A stretch of DNA of 64,000 nt from Ectocarpus siliculosus (Eukaryota; Sar; Phaeophyceae; Ectocarpales; Ectocarpaceae): assembly GCA_000310025.1 (NCBI GenBank), contig FN649741.1:5600543-5664542 (forward strand), written 5' to 3'. Both the position numbers and the translations under genes were made by a program. The notes beneath the pieces were generated by a model. It searched no databases, had not been told where the DNA came from, and saw only the letters and a list, made by a program, of their open reading frames with translations. The first letter of the stretch is position 1, and each line of letters opens with the position of its first letter. This document shows, one piece after another, positions 21,808 to 34,900 of the stretch.

Positions 21808-24800
21808 ATGCCTCGCCTGTCAGCGTACGAAGAAGCTTTCGATGAGGATGATGAGGAAGAGGTCGGGGACACGGAGGAGGGAGATATTATAGCCCGATTG
21901 CAAGCCTCGCAGCGAGGTGCCCTGTATGAGGATGTATCTTTTCCAGCGAAGCGATCGAGTCTCTACCGGTGAGTAATAAAGCACCTTTCGTACCATACGG
22001 TCTGGTGCTGTATGTGTGTTTGCTCCTGCTGCGCCCACATTTCTACAGGAGTGTCGTTTTGCTCTCTCTAGGCATTTTCAGTTCTAACACACAGCACTTG
22101 AGCAATAACCACTTAAAGCCACCAATCTCAATGAAAGTATTGCGGGCCGGGTCGCTACAGCGTCAGCAATGATTGCGGTGGAAGGACATGACACAGCGAG
22201 AACGAATAGCTACACGTATCGCGTACAGCTTCCAGAACCACGTGGATGTCATCTTGATTACGTCTTGTGTTTTGCATCATACAAGACGCATGTAGAAAAC
22301 CGGGCACAGAGCTATGTGTAGTTTTTTCTTTTAACTTTTTTCATAAAGATGTCACCTGCAGGAATCAATCTGCTTGCTTTCTCATCTGCTGTTTGCAGCT
22401 CTCCCATCCCCACACAGAGACTCTCGCTGCGATGTGGTTCTATTGGTACCTTTTGTTAGAAAACATATTGAGTGGCGACCTACACTGCTGTGTACCGAAG
22501 ATGGTGTAGGGAGAACCATGATCTGTACATGTACTCTGGACACAAGCCGGACAGCAACGACTGCTGCTACAACATACGTGACTTGTAGACATGTATACAG
22601 ACAGTGCATAAACACACCTTCTGACGTAACAGCACCTACGGTCTATTTCCATGTAGACTTTTCGTCTCAAGTCCTGCATCCAAGAGGTGCCCATGCTCAG
22701 TGTTGCTATGCTTACCAACGTCTGCAGGAACATCAAGTCGGTTCCCGAATACGATGCCGACGTGTCAGAAGTCAAGTGGCTATACCCGCAAGAGGTACGA
22801 CCGAAACAACACAAATACTTCGAAATAGAGGGATGTACGCAACTTTGGGACTCGCAATTGACACACACGAGTGTCTAGTCACTGCCGATAGACAGCATCA
22901 TACCTATACGGCTTTTAGGTGTTTCTTTTCCTCATAGTCCGGGAACGCTTGCTGTTCCGAAGATCTGACCACCTGGTTTCGGCCTTGCCCACGTCCCCAT
23001 ACCGTAGGACCCCCCCGCCTCTATCCGGCCAGAGCCGAGTGCCACACTCCCGGGCGTTGCCAAAGTCTGTCTCATGGGCAAACGCTCTGCGATTTTGTGG
23101 TCCGTTCACCAATGGGAGCATCGGGAGTGTCTCTGTGAGAACAAGTTGGGACTGGTCCAACTTTGGACGAGGTCCCAACGATATATATATGTAAACACAT
23201 CCCATTCTTGTCCCTTTTTGATGACATAGATTTGCCAAGAACCTGCCTACTTCAGCGATGACCCCGGCAGTGGTTGCCTCAAAAAAGGGAGGTTGGATGA
23301 CACTTGGCTGCTCGGAGCCCTCGGCGTTCTGGCTTCACACCCTGGTACGCCCATGAGACAAACCGAGTTGCACGGTACCCAACACAGCACGGGTATTTGC
23401 CAACTCAAATCCAAACAAATCCGGTACTTGAGGTAGAATGAATCAGTATTTACCAACATGGTATGCATTTCCTCGCACTAACATGTCGCGACGATAGAAA
23501 GCGATGGAAAAAGTAAGAAAAGTGATACTCAAATTGGAACTCTCTCGCAAACAGCCCGACTAAGAACGTTCACGCTCTTCTTGCTTTGCTCTTTCATTGC
23601 CTGTTCTGGAGGTATATTAATTGAGAACCTCTTCGCGTCGGAGCCTGATGATTTTGTGCGGTATGGGGTCTACACATGCAGGCAAGCAACAGTCTCAACG
23701 TGTGTACGTATATAGGTAATCGTAGTCCTAGCTCGTACGGGGACGTGGCATATTGCGGAACAAGGGTCGTAATCTTTTCGTGGAGGGAAAACCCAAGGTT
23801 CATGGGAGCAACTGTGTCGTATGAGGTGCTCGACGTTGAGATAGTTTGCCTGTTGCTGCCAGTGGTGTGAAGCTTGCAAACTCCTTTGATCGAGTGCTCG
23901 CAGATTCTACAAGAACGGCGAGTGGCAAGAGGTGGTCACTGACACGCGGATCCCCTGCGCCCACAACTCAAAGAACAAGGTGACAACCAGGTTCGCTGAA
24001 CGTGGGCTCATGCCCTGATCATCGGTCGTGTGGCTGGAGTATTTTTGGTGGCGAAAACTCGAGTGCACACCACCGAACCGAGGAATGTCTTGATACACGC
24101 ACGTTGCTGATATCGCATTTCTACGCGTCGATCTCTCCGTTGTGACATGATCCATTTTCGAAGGGGGATGATATCCTTCTTGGGCAAAAAGTTCCTGGCA
24201 ATCCGACGCCAATGTACGGCCATGGCCTCAACCTCAACGAGCAGTGGGTGTCCATGCTTGAAAAGGTTCGTGACTGCGTGTCCGGCATCTATGCCTTGCG
24301 ATAGATGCCGTAATAGTTACTCGGGGTAGTCTACAAGGCTGACCTTGACAGAGCTGGTGTGCCAAAGGTGTCACACGTTCGACAAACCTAACCTAGTTGT
24401 GTTTCGGTTGCGTTGGACGAAGTGCAAGGCAACAACACGCCAACATGTCGTGCGTGCGAGGGAAAACCTCGACGAAGACGCCCTTTATAGTCGTGGTTCC
24501 TCCCTTGCCGCGATAGGCTTATGCTAAACTTCATGGCTCGTACGAGTCTATCAACGGCGGGAGCGTGGGAGAGGCACTCGTAGACCTTACCGGCGGGTGC
24601 TGCGAGAAGATGTCGCTCACAAGTGGTGAGGGAGTATCTTGTAGGCAGTGCGCCTGGCAGCCAGGCGAGAACATGAATCACCCCCCACACACGTAGCTTT
24701 TTTGGTTCTTGCTGGAAAATTTCACGGTGTTGCCGTCGTCGACCACGCTTGCTTGTGAATTACAGAGAGAATCAAGCCGATGATGGAAGACGGCTCTCTA

Positions 24801-27800
24801 TGGGAAACTTTACGCTCGCATGTCTCTCCAGAATACGTGGTGGCCTGCGTGCAGGTGAGACGTTTTTCTATCAGGCGTTGCGAAACAGGCCGCTGTAGCC
24901 ACAGCTCATGTCACGTAGTAGCAACGAGATTAGCACCAAACCAGTTGTTCTGAGCCACATGCTCCGCTTCTTCCGCAGGCGGATCCAAACCGGGGGGCCG
25001 GCATTGACAATGAAACGGGTCTCCTGGTCAACCATGCCTATGGACTGGCGGATATGAAGGCAAGCAGATTGACCTGTGGTCGATTTCTGTATCGTATCTT
25101 GAACGTTAGGATCGTATTTTCGTACGTAATGGGATCGCTTCCGGCCCTAGGCGCTGAGAGCTTTCTGAGGTAGAGGCTCCGGAATGTTCGATTACGAAAG
25201 ATTATTTTAGGTTCTCCGGACCACCGACATTCCGAGGAGGGGAAATAGTTTGAAACCAATTCTACACTATTGCCCACGATGTCTACAGGAGTGTTCTGGG
25301 TTCCGTCTCGTGCGAATGCGCAACCCGTGGTCTCATGGAGAATGGAAGGGTGACTGGTCAGACGCGTCAACATTGTGGGAAGACTACCCGGAGGTTTGTT
25401 TACCTATCATGTGCCTAACGTGTCTTTTTGCGTACCCTACTGAGCAAGACGGCCCACGTCATGTTACATCTCCACCCTGCGCTGCGCACATTGTGTGTTT
25501 GGTTTAGTCTTCCTCGCTCGAAAGTGCTTGCCTCACCCTGCCACTTGGCCAAGAATACCCCATAGCCAAAATTTTAATTGCCCAACAAGTAGAATGCAGA
25601 GCTTTACCACGGTCGGAGTTTAGGATTGTGCTGATTAGCCTAGTGCCTGGTGCGTCATCATCTGGAAGCATTTAAACATTCTCTCGGCTTGGAGCAAGCT
25701 AGTCCAGGAGTACAAGCTAACGTGCCCACGCTATTGCTTTTATTGTTCGCAAGGTTTATTCCGAGGTTTCATCCGACACAAATACCCCATGGCGGCGAGA
25801 CAGCAACGACGGCACGTTTTGGATGGTTTTCTCTGACTTCGTGGGCTTGTTCACCAAAGTATACCAGTGTCGGGTCTTTCCCGACGAAGACTATCGTCAG
25901 TACTGCATACATGGTGAGAGTAACAAGGATGAGGGCCACCTGCCAGAAATCCGCGATACCGTTTTTGTTTATGTCGTTGCGAAGGAACGTGTGTGTCATA
26001 TTAATCGAAGTAACTCGAATCAACAACAACACCAACAACTGTAAGTCTTGTGCACTTGTCTTCTCTCAGGGGAGTGGTCGGGCAAAACGGCTGGCGGATC
26101 CGCGAAGCCAATGAGACGGGGATCTGTATCAAGGTTGCAAAAGGATGGGCAGGTAGGACAAGAAGTCCCCGTCCACTCTAAAGAAGGCGGTGCTACCGGC
26201 TCCTTTTGTCAGTCCTCTCACATCGACTTGGCTCGACCAAACATGCCTAGCCTGGCCGGGATTTTCTATCAATCGCTAGAAGGCCAATGAGCAGATTTGA
26301 ACGTCTACATCATTGTTACCTGAAACGCCAAGACTCCTCCAACGTCATCCTTCAGCAAAGTCGTTCCTCTTTGTGGACCTCAGGACAAGATGAAAGATTC
26401 TTTGCGTCGGGAAAGTGTGGTGGATATTCAAGACGACGGTGACCCGTATTGGTTCAACAACCCGCAGTACCGGCTAACAGCGGACGAGACCGTTGAGGTA
26501 CGGGGTACTGTGACAAGCTTTGATTGGTTTTTGGAATGATACAAAAAAATTGGCTTACTCCTCAGAACATTGGGAATCTACAGTTACAGGGTGGCACAAC
26601 GTCCTCACCATCGCACTCGGTACATTGGTTTACGTTGGTTCAAATATTGTTACCACGGTCGCGTTTTGGCGACAGGTTTACATCAGCTTGATGCAGCAGG
26701 ACAGGAGATCGGCAAATCACTTGCGGGAAAACTACCGTGTTGGCTTCGAAGTGGTGCAAACAAAGCGCCATACGACGCACAAAAGGTAGGGACCTAATCC
26801 CACATAGGTTAACATGGATTCATTTTCTTTGTCGAGATTGTTCTCGACAGCCTTGGCATTTGACATTTCGACGAATAATCACTCACCTCGATAGTGAGTG
26901 GGCCGGCCTCATCCGGACGTAACAATTTGTGTTCTGTGCATGTGGTTTACTTGTTTGGGCTAAGGACATTGACATGCACGGACCCGTTCCGTACATCAAC
27001 TACAGGATATGGGAGCAGAAACAAGATGATGTCATCGCAGATTCGCATGAAAACACATTTGGCAGCACACGCAGCGAGAGGGAGGTCACTCGGGCAAGCG
27101 TCAAGCTCGACCCAAGGTGAAGAACGCATCTATCGTTGATCTCTTGTACTATTTACTTGCAACGTGTTGAGTATTGTCCTTCCGACCTCAAACCTTCACA
27201 AACGTTCCATGGCCTGCCTAGCTTTGCTTGTTCTTGGACAACACGGCTCTCATCCTTTGCTTGTGTCCACGATCGCCAGAGTAAGTGCTTCCTTCATGCT
27301 TCCTTGCGCGTTTGATTGCATGTGCCTCTCTTGTCCGTCTCACCCAAGGTACGCATACAACATCGTGCCCCATCCGATGGAGCAGAATCGTGAAGGGAAG
27401 TTTACGTTGCGAATTTTCAGCAGGAAGGACGTGTGCGTGGAGCCGGTCACCGAAACGTTCACCTCGGTAAGCACCCGACCTTCCCATGGATGCGACCAGC
27501 TCAGAACCTACTGGAAGGAATACTTGGTTAGGAACGAGGAAGACGGCAGGCCTTGCTTTTCCTATGCATCAAGCTCTAAACGCGTAGACGTTTACGCTGT
27601 CGCTCGGCTACTTAATGTTGGCAGTACCTCCACGGATCGTGGGATCGTACGTCTGACCGGGATACTGCCGGAGGTCCTCTTCGATTGGTGGATGAAAACA
27701 AAGGGGTAAAGAACAACCCCAAATGGTGTCAAAACCCTCAGTACCTCCTCAACATACCGGCCAGGTGCGATGAATTGCATAAGCGCGGCGCCCTTGTCCT

Positions 27801-30800
27801 ACCTCGAGGTAAAGCGGGCCACGTCGGTGGTCTCGTCGAAAACCCTAAACCTGCTGGCAGTTAGGTCAGGAATTCGATTATCGGCACAGCTACTGTTTTG
27901 CGCATGTCACGTCTACAATTTAGTGATGAAGGAGGCGCTTGCTCGCGAGTACTTTCGCGGGATCGGACCGCCTTAACCGTTTACACTACATGTTGAACTG
28001 AAGGCATTCACGGCAGAGAGATCTTTCTGTATCACTATTGGGTAGGTAGAAACGGGTGTGATGGTCTGCAGCATATGGGATGACGGAACAATCAACAGCA
28101 GCAGGTTGTGAACCTCGACACTAGATTTCCATGCCTTTGTCTAATCAAGTTCTCACCGCATGGCACAACAGAGCCCAGTACGAATCGGTGGACGTGAAAC
28201 TTGTCCTGAGAAGGCAGGGCGACGGGTCCCATGCCAGAGGCAAAGAAACATCGGGGACTAAGCCTAGAAGGTCCGTTATCGCTTGTATGCTTGCCTAACT
28301 TTGGGTAAACGTGTTCAATCCTGCTGCTCGGCATGTTTGCATGAAAGCACGCAAGATTTCGATTCATGCCGGGCTCTCATCCCATGTAGGGTCCGTCGCT
28401 ATATCCTACGACCAACTTTTTCTCGAAGTTTAATGACACTCAACCCAAAAAATGCAGCGGAAACGAGGCAATGCACGACAATGGATACACCGCTCACACT
28501 CTCCGTGTCGTCAATACAGGACGTCCCTGACTCACAACGCACTAACCGGCCTAGTGATTTGCAAAGCAAAACGCGCAGAGGATGGAGCGCCGCGGAGAAG
28601 GCAAACGAATGCACCCAGGTAGCGCGTAATGAATCAAGTCGATGTCGAATGTCATCGGGCTATTAAGAACGTTTCTGCATCAGCCATGGGTCCGCTGCCA
28701 CCTTGAGTTTAATGCTTCATTTCCTTTTGGCCAATGGTTTCCACAGCGGGGCAGTCGTATCAGGTTTTATTTGAAGCTCCATCCTCACACGTCGGTAAAG
28801 TGCTTCAGCCTTCTCAAGGTATGCTGCACGTCGATCACGGTGCATCTAGTGGATTTTTACATTGCCAATAAATGGTCAACGGCGGTGTTTTGTGTGTTGT
28901 CCCTTTCCGATTATCGCTTGGGAAGGGTAAATGCCCTGGGAGAGCCGCTACCCACGAAGGCGAGCAGCCTGAAGCGCCCGGCGAGGCTTCGGCCAGATCT
29001 CGCCAATAAAGATGACCACCAGCCGATTTTGCCAGACCGAAAAATTGTGGTGGAGCCTCTCGAATGGTGGGTGCGAGCGTTATACGTTGGCCAAACTTTG
29101 AAATGCCGCCATGTCTCCGGGCTGTCCTAGAAATCAATAATCTACCGCTAGAACACGTGTTGTTGCAGCTTCCTCTTGCACAGTGGTATTGCATGCATGC
29201 ACACGACGTAAGGCCATCACCAGAATTGATCATGGTCAAAATCTCTGTAGAATCAGCGCACACCCTTCAATCGGTTGACACTCGAGTTCAGTACCTCTGT
29301 CTTGTCGTCTTCGTGCGGTTTGATCGTTTCAGCCTGCTCTCCGCACCGGACTAGATGCGCCGTCATTAGGTAGGTGTGTATCGTATCACCTGAAACGTGG
29401 TCACCCCCCACCCCCACCCCCCGCCCCACGCAGCCGTCATAGCTGTACTCAGTTATGGTGAAATTGTCGTTGTGCAGTCAAACGTTTCAACAATTGTACC
29501 GAAATGGTGCGTCGCGGAGGCCGAGGGCTGGGGGTTGGCCACCTCCTCCTTATTGCATAGTACAAGCAAGATCTTGCACAATTATTGTCTTGGGAATGGC
29601 GATCCTTGTTTTACTGTGCTTGGCCTCGCGTGTCAAGTGGGGTCGATGGGCTCTCCTTCGTCGGACCTGTTGCGTAGACGTCTAATTGTCTGAGGCTTTA
29701 CTTTTGGTTTGTGTCCGCGTCGCGGGTTTTCTGGGCTGTCACTATGGAAGGCGTCCCTGTCTGTTGGAGAGTACCGGTATTATAAGGTACTGGGCAAAGA
29801 TCGCAACGGTTCATAATGTCTAAGACAGCATATTGTGACAACAACAGGAACTCTCTCGTCGATGCTACACGCCAACACGACACCTTGCTGAGTTGCCCCT
29901 ATCGCTTGCCCCTATCGCGAGATCCCAGCATGGGGTTGGTACTGCTACGACGCAATACCTGTTTATAACGTTGGTGGATGATGCGATATCCCCAGAACGT
30001 CGCCAGCAGCACACCGAACGACCGGAGTCAGAGGCCCGTGGCAAACTCAGTTTTCCATCGATATGCACCTTTTTTGGCCAGGTGCCAGATGTCAGATTAC
30101 CGTAGCACCGAGGCCTCCACCTTGATGCTCAAGAGCTTGCGCAGAGATTTCATGCCAAACGGACTCTTCCTGGTGAGGACATGCCACACTTCGGTATCTC
30201 CGCGGTACTTGTATACTGCGTGTAGTATCGTTTGTCATCGATTTGGTTTCTAGATGGTCTCCGAGAAAATTGGGCGAATAGATAGAACGATCAAAACCCA
30301 TACCCTTCAAATACCACACAGTGCTCGATTTCAAATATTGACAAAGCGTGAGCGGCAAGCTAAACGTTTGCTAATAAAAAGCGAAACCAAATGGTACGTA
30401 ATTTCTTGGTGGTGAATGGTTGTGATATGCATATATATGGCTGGCGCTGGCGCCATTCGAAGAAAAGTCATCTTCCACGCATGGCTTCGCCTACGTTGCA
30501 AGCTTACTGAGCCGTTGCTGTGTTCATGCGTCCACTTGGGGTCTGGGATCACGAGGGCTTTCCGAACTCGGCCACCCGTACGCATATGTCCGTACACTTC
30601 GCGTGTGTGAGAAATGCACGATGTTGAGGTCTACGTTTCCACAGTTACCAGTCAGTTCAGAAAGGGTTGCATAACATCCCAGAACAATCTGCCACTCAAC
30701 CCCGGACTCAAGGGGGTTCGTTCAGAACCTTGCAGAGACTTTTTTTTCCTATTGTGCGCACAGGTGCCTACGCTAAGCGAAAAGGGAGTAAAGGGTGCTT

Positions 30801-32248
30801 ACTCCCTGGAGATTCACAGTGATCATGCTGTAGAGGTGGGTGAAGCGAGTAAGATTTGAGAAGAAAAAAGGGGTGACCAACAATACTGGGGATAAAATAT
30901 AACCTTACGAAAGTACCAATGGCAACATTGAGTGGTGCCGCCGATGTCCTCCATATTGGGGTGCTCTTGCAACCGGGGAACGCTCCTCGCACAGCAACGT
31001 GTAGCCCTACTTTATGCATGCTCGATGTTTAAATCTCACCATGCTCACTCAAGGTAGAAGAGCTGCCAGAGACCACGTCCAGGACGATAGCGGCCGAGTG
31101 GGGCACACAAACAGCTGGCGGCAGTCACATTCATCCCGATTGGACAAAGAACCCTTGTTTCCATCTCAAACTACGCACCACGGGACCCACCAAGGTAAGC
31201 ATAAGAAGCTGCCCAACCCATCTTGCCCAACTCATCAAACAGTAAACCGCGCGGGTGACAAGATGGATGGATTTTTCTCGTTAGGTGGGTTCTAGTCAAA
31301 CATTTAACGAAGGCTATGACTCTTCTCCGAAGTTCTCCTGTGTTCATTCAGAAACACACGCGGCATCTCGTCATGTGCCGTGATAGGTGAGGATATCCCT
31401 CTCTCGCCCGGAGAAAGACTGGAAGAACAAGTGCATCAGAGACTCGGTCGGCTGCATGATGGGCTTTTACCTAATGTCAGGCTCCAAGCCGAACCGCAAC
31501 CAGGCAATATTCCACGAGGTATGTTGCCGTTCTTCGCCTCCGTCATGTCGTAGCTAAATTCCATGCGTTTCGGGGCACAGAACATGGTTCGATCACTTGA
31601 TTGCAACCTGATCGTTCCTTTTCCTTGCTTCGCTGGTTGCCAGGGTCGACCGTATGAAGGGTCGCCGATGGTGCCAACCCACGAGGTGTCTACACCTCCT
31701 GGATTCATGTTGGACAACACTTCTGAAGACGATATTTTTACCATCATGCCGGCTACGTTCGAACCAGGGAAGACCGGCCCTTTCTTTATTTCGATTGCCA
31801 CTACGGACGCCGACTTTTCTCTTAGAAGGTCAGTAGCGTTGACTGGGGTTTTGGCCCGGAACTGTTGGTCACTGCGTCGCGACCTTGAACTTGTCGATCT
31901 GTCGTGAAGTTCTGTGCTATCTATCAACAAGCGAATGACCATGAACAATTTATCAGTCTTTGACGGTGTTTCGAACGGAACCGATTCAAGCGACAACCGA
32001 AGCCTGCTACTTATGTAGCGATCGCCAGTAACACGCGCACGTTGAAAATGATCAAACACCAGTCTTCCAAAATCTCCATTTTGACGCAACAGTTACCGAA
32101 CATGTCACGGAATTCGGTCTGCCCCTAAAAGTGATCTGGGGATAGATAGATGTGAGGAGTCGTTGGCCATCCTCTGATCGAAAGTTGTACGCTCGGTTCT
32201 CCCTGTAGAAACGACACAATATCATCTCCCGGAGCCAGTTATCTTTAA
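21808..32248 (+). CDS. Calpain-like protein with catalytic Cys replaced by Thr
   Basis: About 25 exons, roughly 890 residues: 21808-21968, 22701-22794, 23230-23344, 23612-23681, 23904-23979, 24164-24265, 24517-24625, 24766-24854, 24979-25059, 25289-25393, 25766-25913, 26070-26152, 26384-26497, 26676-26785, 26965-27116, 27349-27466, 27712-27764, 28520-28618, 28926-29066, 30082-30172, 30764-30835, 31054-31194, 31387-31518, 31644-31828, 32209-32248. An acidic N-terminus and YEDVSFPA lead into a CysPc domain with KWLYPQE, RFYKNGEWQEVV, AYAKLHGSYE and VDLTGG. The His (NHAYGLAD) and Asn (RMRNPW) of the triad are kept, but the nucleophile motif reads KGRLDDTWLL where active calpains have QGxLGDCWLL: Cys to Thr, oxyanion Gln to Lys. 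Three domain III-like beta-sandwich modules follow (TAGG, NPQYRL, NPQYLL, AGGSHIH, IMPATFEPGKTGPFF). The junction 26785/26965, acceptor at 27712 and C-terminus are tentative. Two introns (23682, 25060) have GCAAGC donors. Confidence 0.85.
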
Positions 32249-34900
32249 GTATCTCAAGGAGGGGGTTTGCTGTTTTGCGGATCAGAGAAAATCCAGACCT
32301 GGCAAGAGATCAGGTGAGCAAAAACTCGTTGAGATATGTATGTAGTCGCCACCTAAAAACTACCCCCCCCCGCCCTCTACAGACACGTGTTTTTCTCCAT
32401 CAAACGGAGGATGATAAGGAACCAAAACAACAGAACAAACCATGCGCGTGCCGACGGGCTTTTCAATGATTCGTCTGGATTTCTAAACAAACACCCTCCC
32501 TTCCCTCGAGAAGAACTTACCTGGCTCAGTGACTGGAAAGCTGTGGGCAAAGTATTGTGCATAGACTACAGACTAGTGAAGCCACCTTAAAGCTTTGTAG
32601 ATCAGCCGCGGTTCTTGCATGCCGACCAACACATGAAACTGTTTGATTCAGAATCCTGTCTCTTGTTAGTCGTGTTGTTGGCGTTAAGCCTTCTACCATT
32701 ATTTTCCTTTGCACCTTTGTTTGTGTTGTGCTGTTCAAAGCAAAGAAGAAACGAACTTCCGTGGACGCTCATAAGCTAGGCCAACATAACGTGCCAATAA
32801 AGGAAATAAAGAACCCCCACAAATCCCAACACTCAACTCGCGAATAAACCAACAAAATGAAAGAGTTGAAAAATGAAGGTTCTCGAAAGACCCAAAGGGT
32901 TGAAGACAAGGACCCGTACATGTTCCATGTGTATCTCAGTCGCGGAAGCCGATCAATCACGATCTTGACGTTGGGTGCAACGCCATGTGTTCCCTTTTCA
33001 ATGCCCTCGAACCTCTTAGGGATCGAGGGGATAGTGGCAGCAAGGGTGCAAGCAAGAACAAACGCCCAAGTGGAAGCAAGGCGTCAAGTGTTGGGGGGGC
33101 ATCGCGACTGCCCCCTGCTAAAGACGAAGCGGCCGGCATCGAAGCTGCGTAAATATTGCAATACTGAGCATATTGAGCAGCGAGGCAACGAGCTGACTCA
33201 CTTACTTAACAACGAACGTGTCAACCGTGGGCGTCCATTACCTCGTGCAGTTCTCGTTTGACCAAGATAATTTGTTGTAGTTTCCACTCGTCGTCGCTAC
33301 TATGGATACGTACGTACGTACATCACGAGGCACCACCGCCTAGATTGTGGTTCTAACGCCACCTGGACGCATGCCAGGGACCCGGCAAGCCTACTGCCGT
33401 CATTTGGTTTGGTATTTTGTTTCTGTGTTGGACCTGCTCATGACGATATATGTTGTGTCTGTCAATGCTCTGTTAAGGAAAAATAGGTATCAACGAACGC
33501 TCCGAGGTAGCCCTTGGCAAGATGACGCGAGGCGTTGCCGCCACGAACAGAAAAAAATAAGGGTTTGCCGAAATCCTTGGTTAGCTAAATAAATGACATG
33601 TGCGGTATCGTGTACACGTCGCGCAGAGAGACGAATACGACGAATCGCGTTAGCACGGGGGGCAGCGGGGGGAGCACTCGCGACTTGGTGCTGTATTAAT
33701 AGACTTTCCTGACACCACGACTTTGACAAAGCATACCAGACGTCATATTTCGAATCTGACGATATGCAATGAGCGCGTCTGGGATGTATATCTACCTGTC
33801 GCAACAACAGTACCTCCGGAGAAACCTTTCGACACATCAACAAGAATGGAAGGTAGGACCTTCACATCACAGCAGCAACGGAGAGATACATGTTAACGGA
33901 CGGTTTTGCTACAAATAGACCACCCAGAGAACAGAGAGAGGTGGTCCAACTGACGCGGACGCCTTCCTTGGTGGTCACAGGCCAACACACGTCGAAAAAT
34001 CAAATAGCGTAATGACCCAGAAAAACCACCACAAACTCGATAATATTGAAAGAACCCCCAAAAAAAAACTCCTAAAACAAATGAGAGGTCTCCTTACTTT
34101 CACTTTGTCAGACGGGGGGAAAACCCTGTGGAGACATTATACGCTCCTCTGAAAGCGGAAAATTCAACAAACCAATCCCTAAGTGGGCGCTTATTGTGCG
34201 CGCGTTCACCTGGAAAACGAACTTGTGATAACCGAGAAATGTAGCCAGACAAAGAGTAGGCGACTCTCAACACCGGGCACAGCAGCACCAGTATATCAAG
34301 CTCGAAACGATTTCTCTCTCTATTAGACAAAATCACTGATGATCATCCGTGAACTATTATACAAGATCCGTCCGTGAACTTCCTTGTTGGTTCACGAACA
34401 AATTTTGCGCACCCCCTTTGTGTGCAAGATTTCTCGACAGTACACCTATGTGATCAACACTCCTTATCGTATGACTCAGCGCTGCGCTTCAACGTGTTTT
34501 TGATGTCTTTGACAACAGCTCACAAACTGGGCATCTCAACGGGAAGTGAACACCTTTCAACACAACCCAGCATTCTGTTCGGGGACGGACGTGTCCTATT
34601 CCTAGGAGGGTGTGTGCGGCGCTTTTGAGCACACCCAATGACCGCTTGTTGTTTACTTCTGGATCGCTATTTCCTTTCCTCCTAAATAAAAATTCACATT
34701 ACCACCTCGGCGTTGAACGGTGCTATGTGCCCAGTGCACCTATCTCTTTACCGTAGACCCTCGAAAGTTGAGTGTTTCGGTCACGCATCTACAGGAAATT
34801 CTGGGGCACCCAACAAAACTCAAGTTTCAGGCCTCTGGGACAAAGAAGGCAACTCCAGCGCTCGGCTAGTCGCGGTACATGGCTGTCTCGCAAAACGTGC
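32249..34900. other. Convergent region between calpain-like and GDH-like genes
   Basis: Mostly unassigned. Open plus-strand frames at 32386-32590 and 32940-33152 could be extra terminal exons of the calpain-like gene or of another gene. The second follows a CAG acceptor and encodes a Ser/Lys/Gly-rich tail ending at 33152. Nothing is recognisable from 33200 to 34900. Confidence 0.3.

Noticed and set aside
31436-32089. 217-residue minus-strand open frame
   Set aside because: It is the antisense shadow of three well-supported calpain-like exons.
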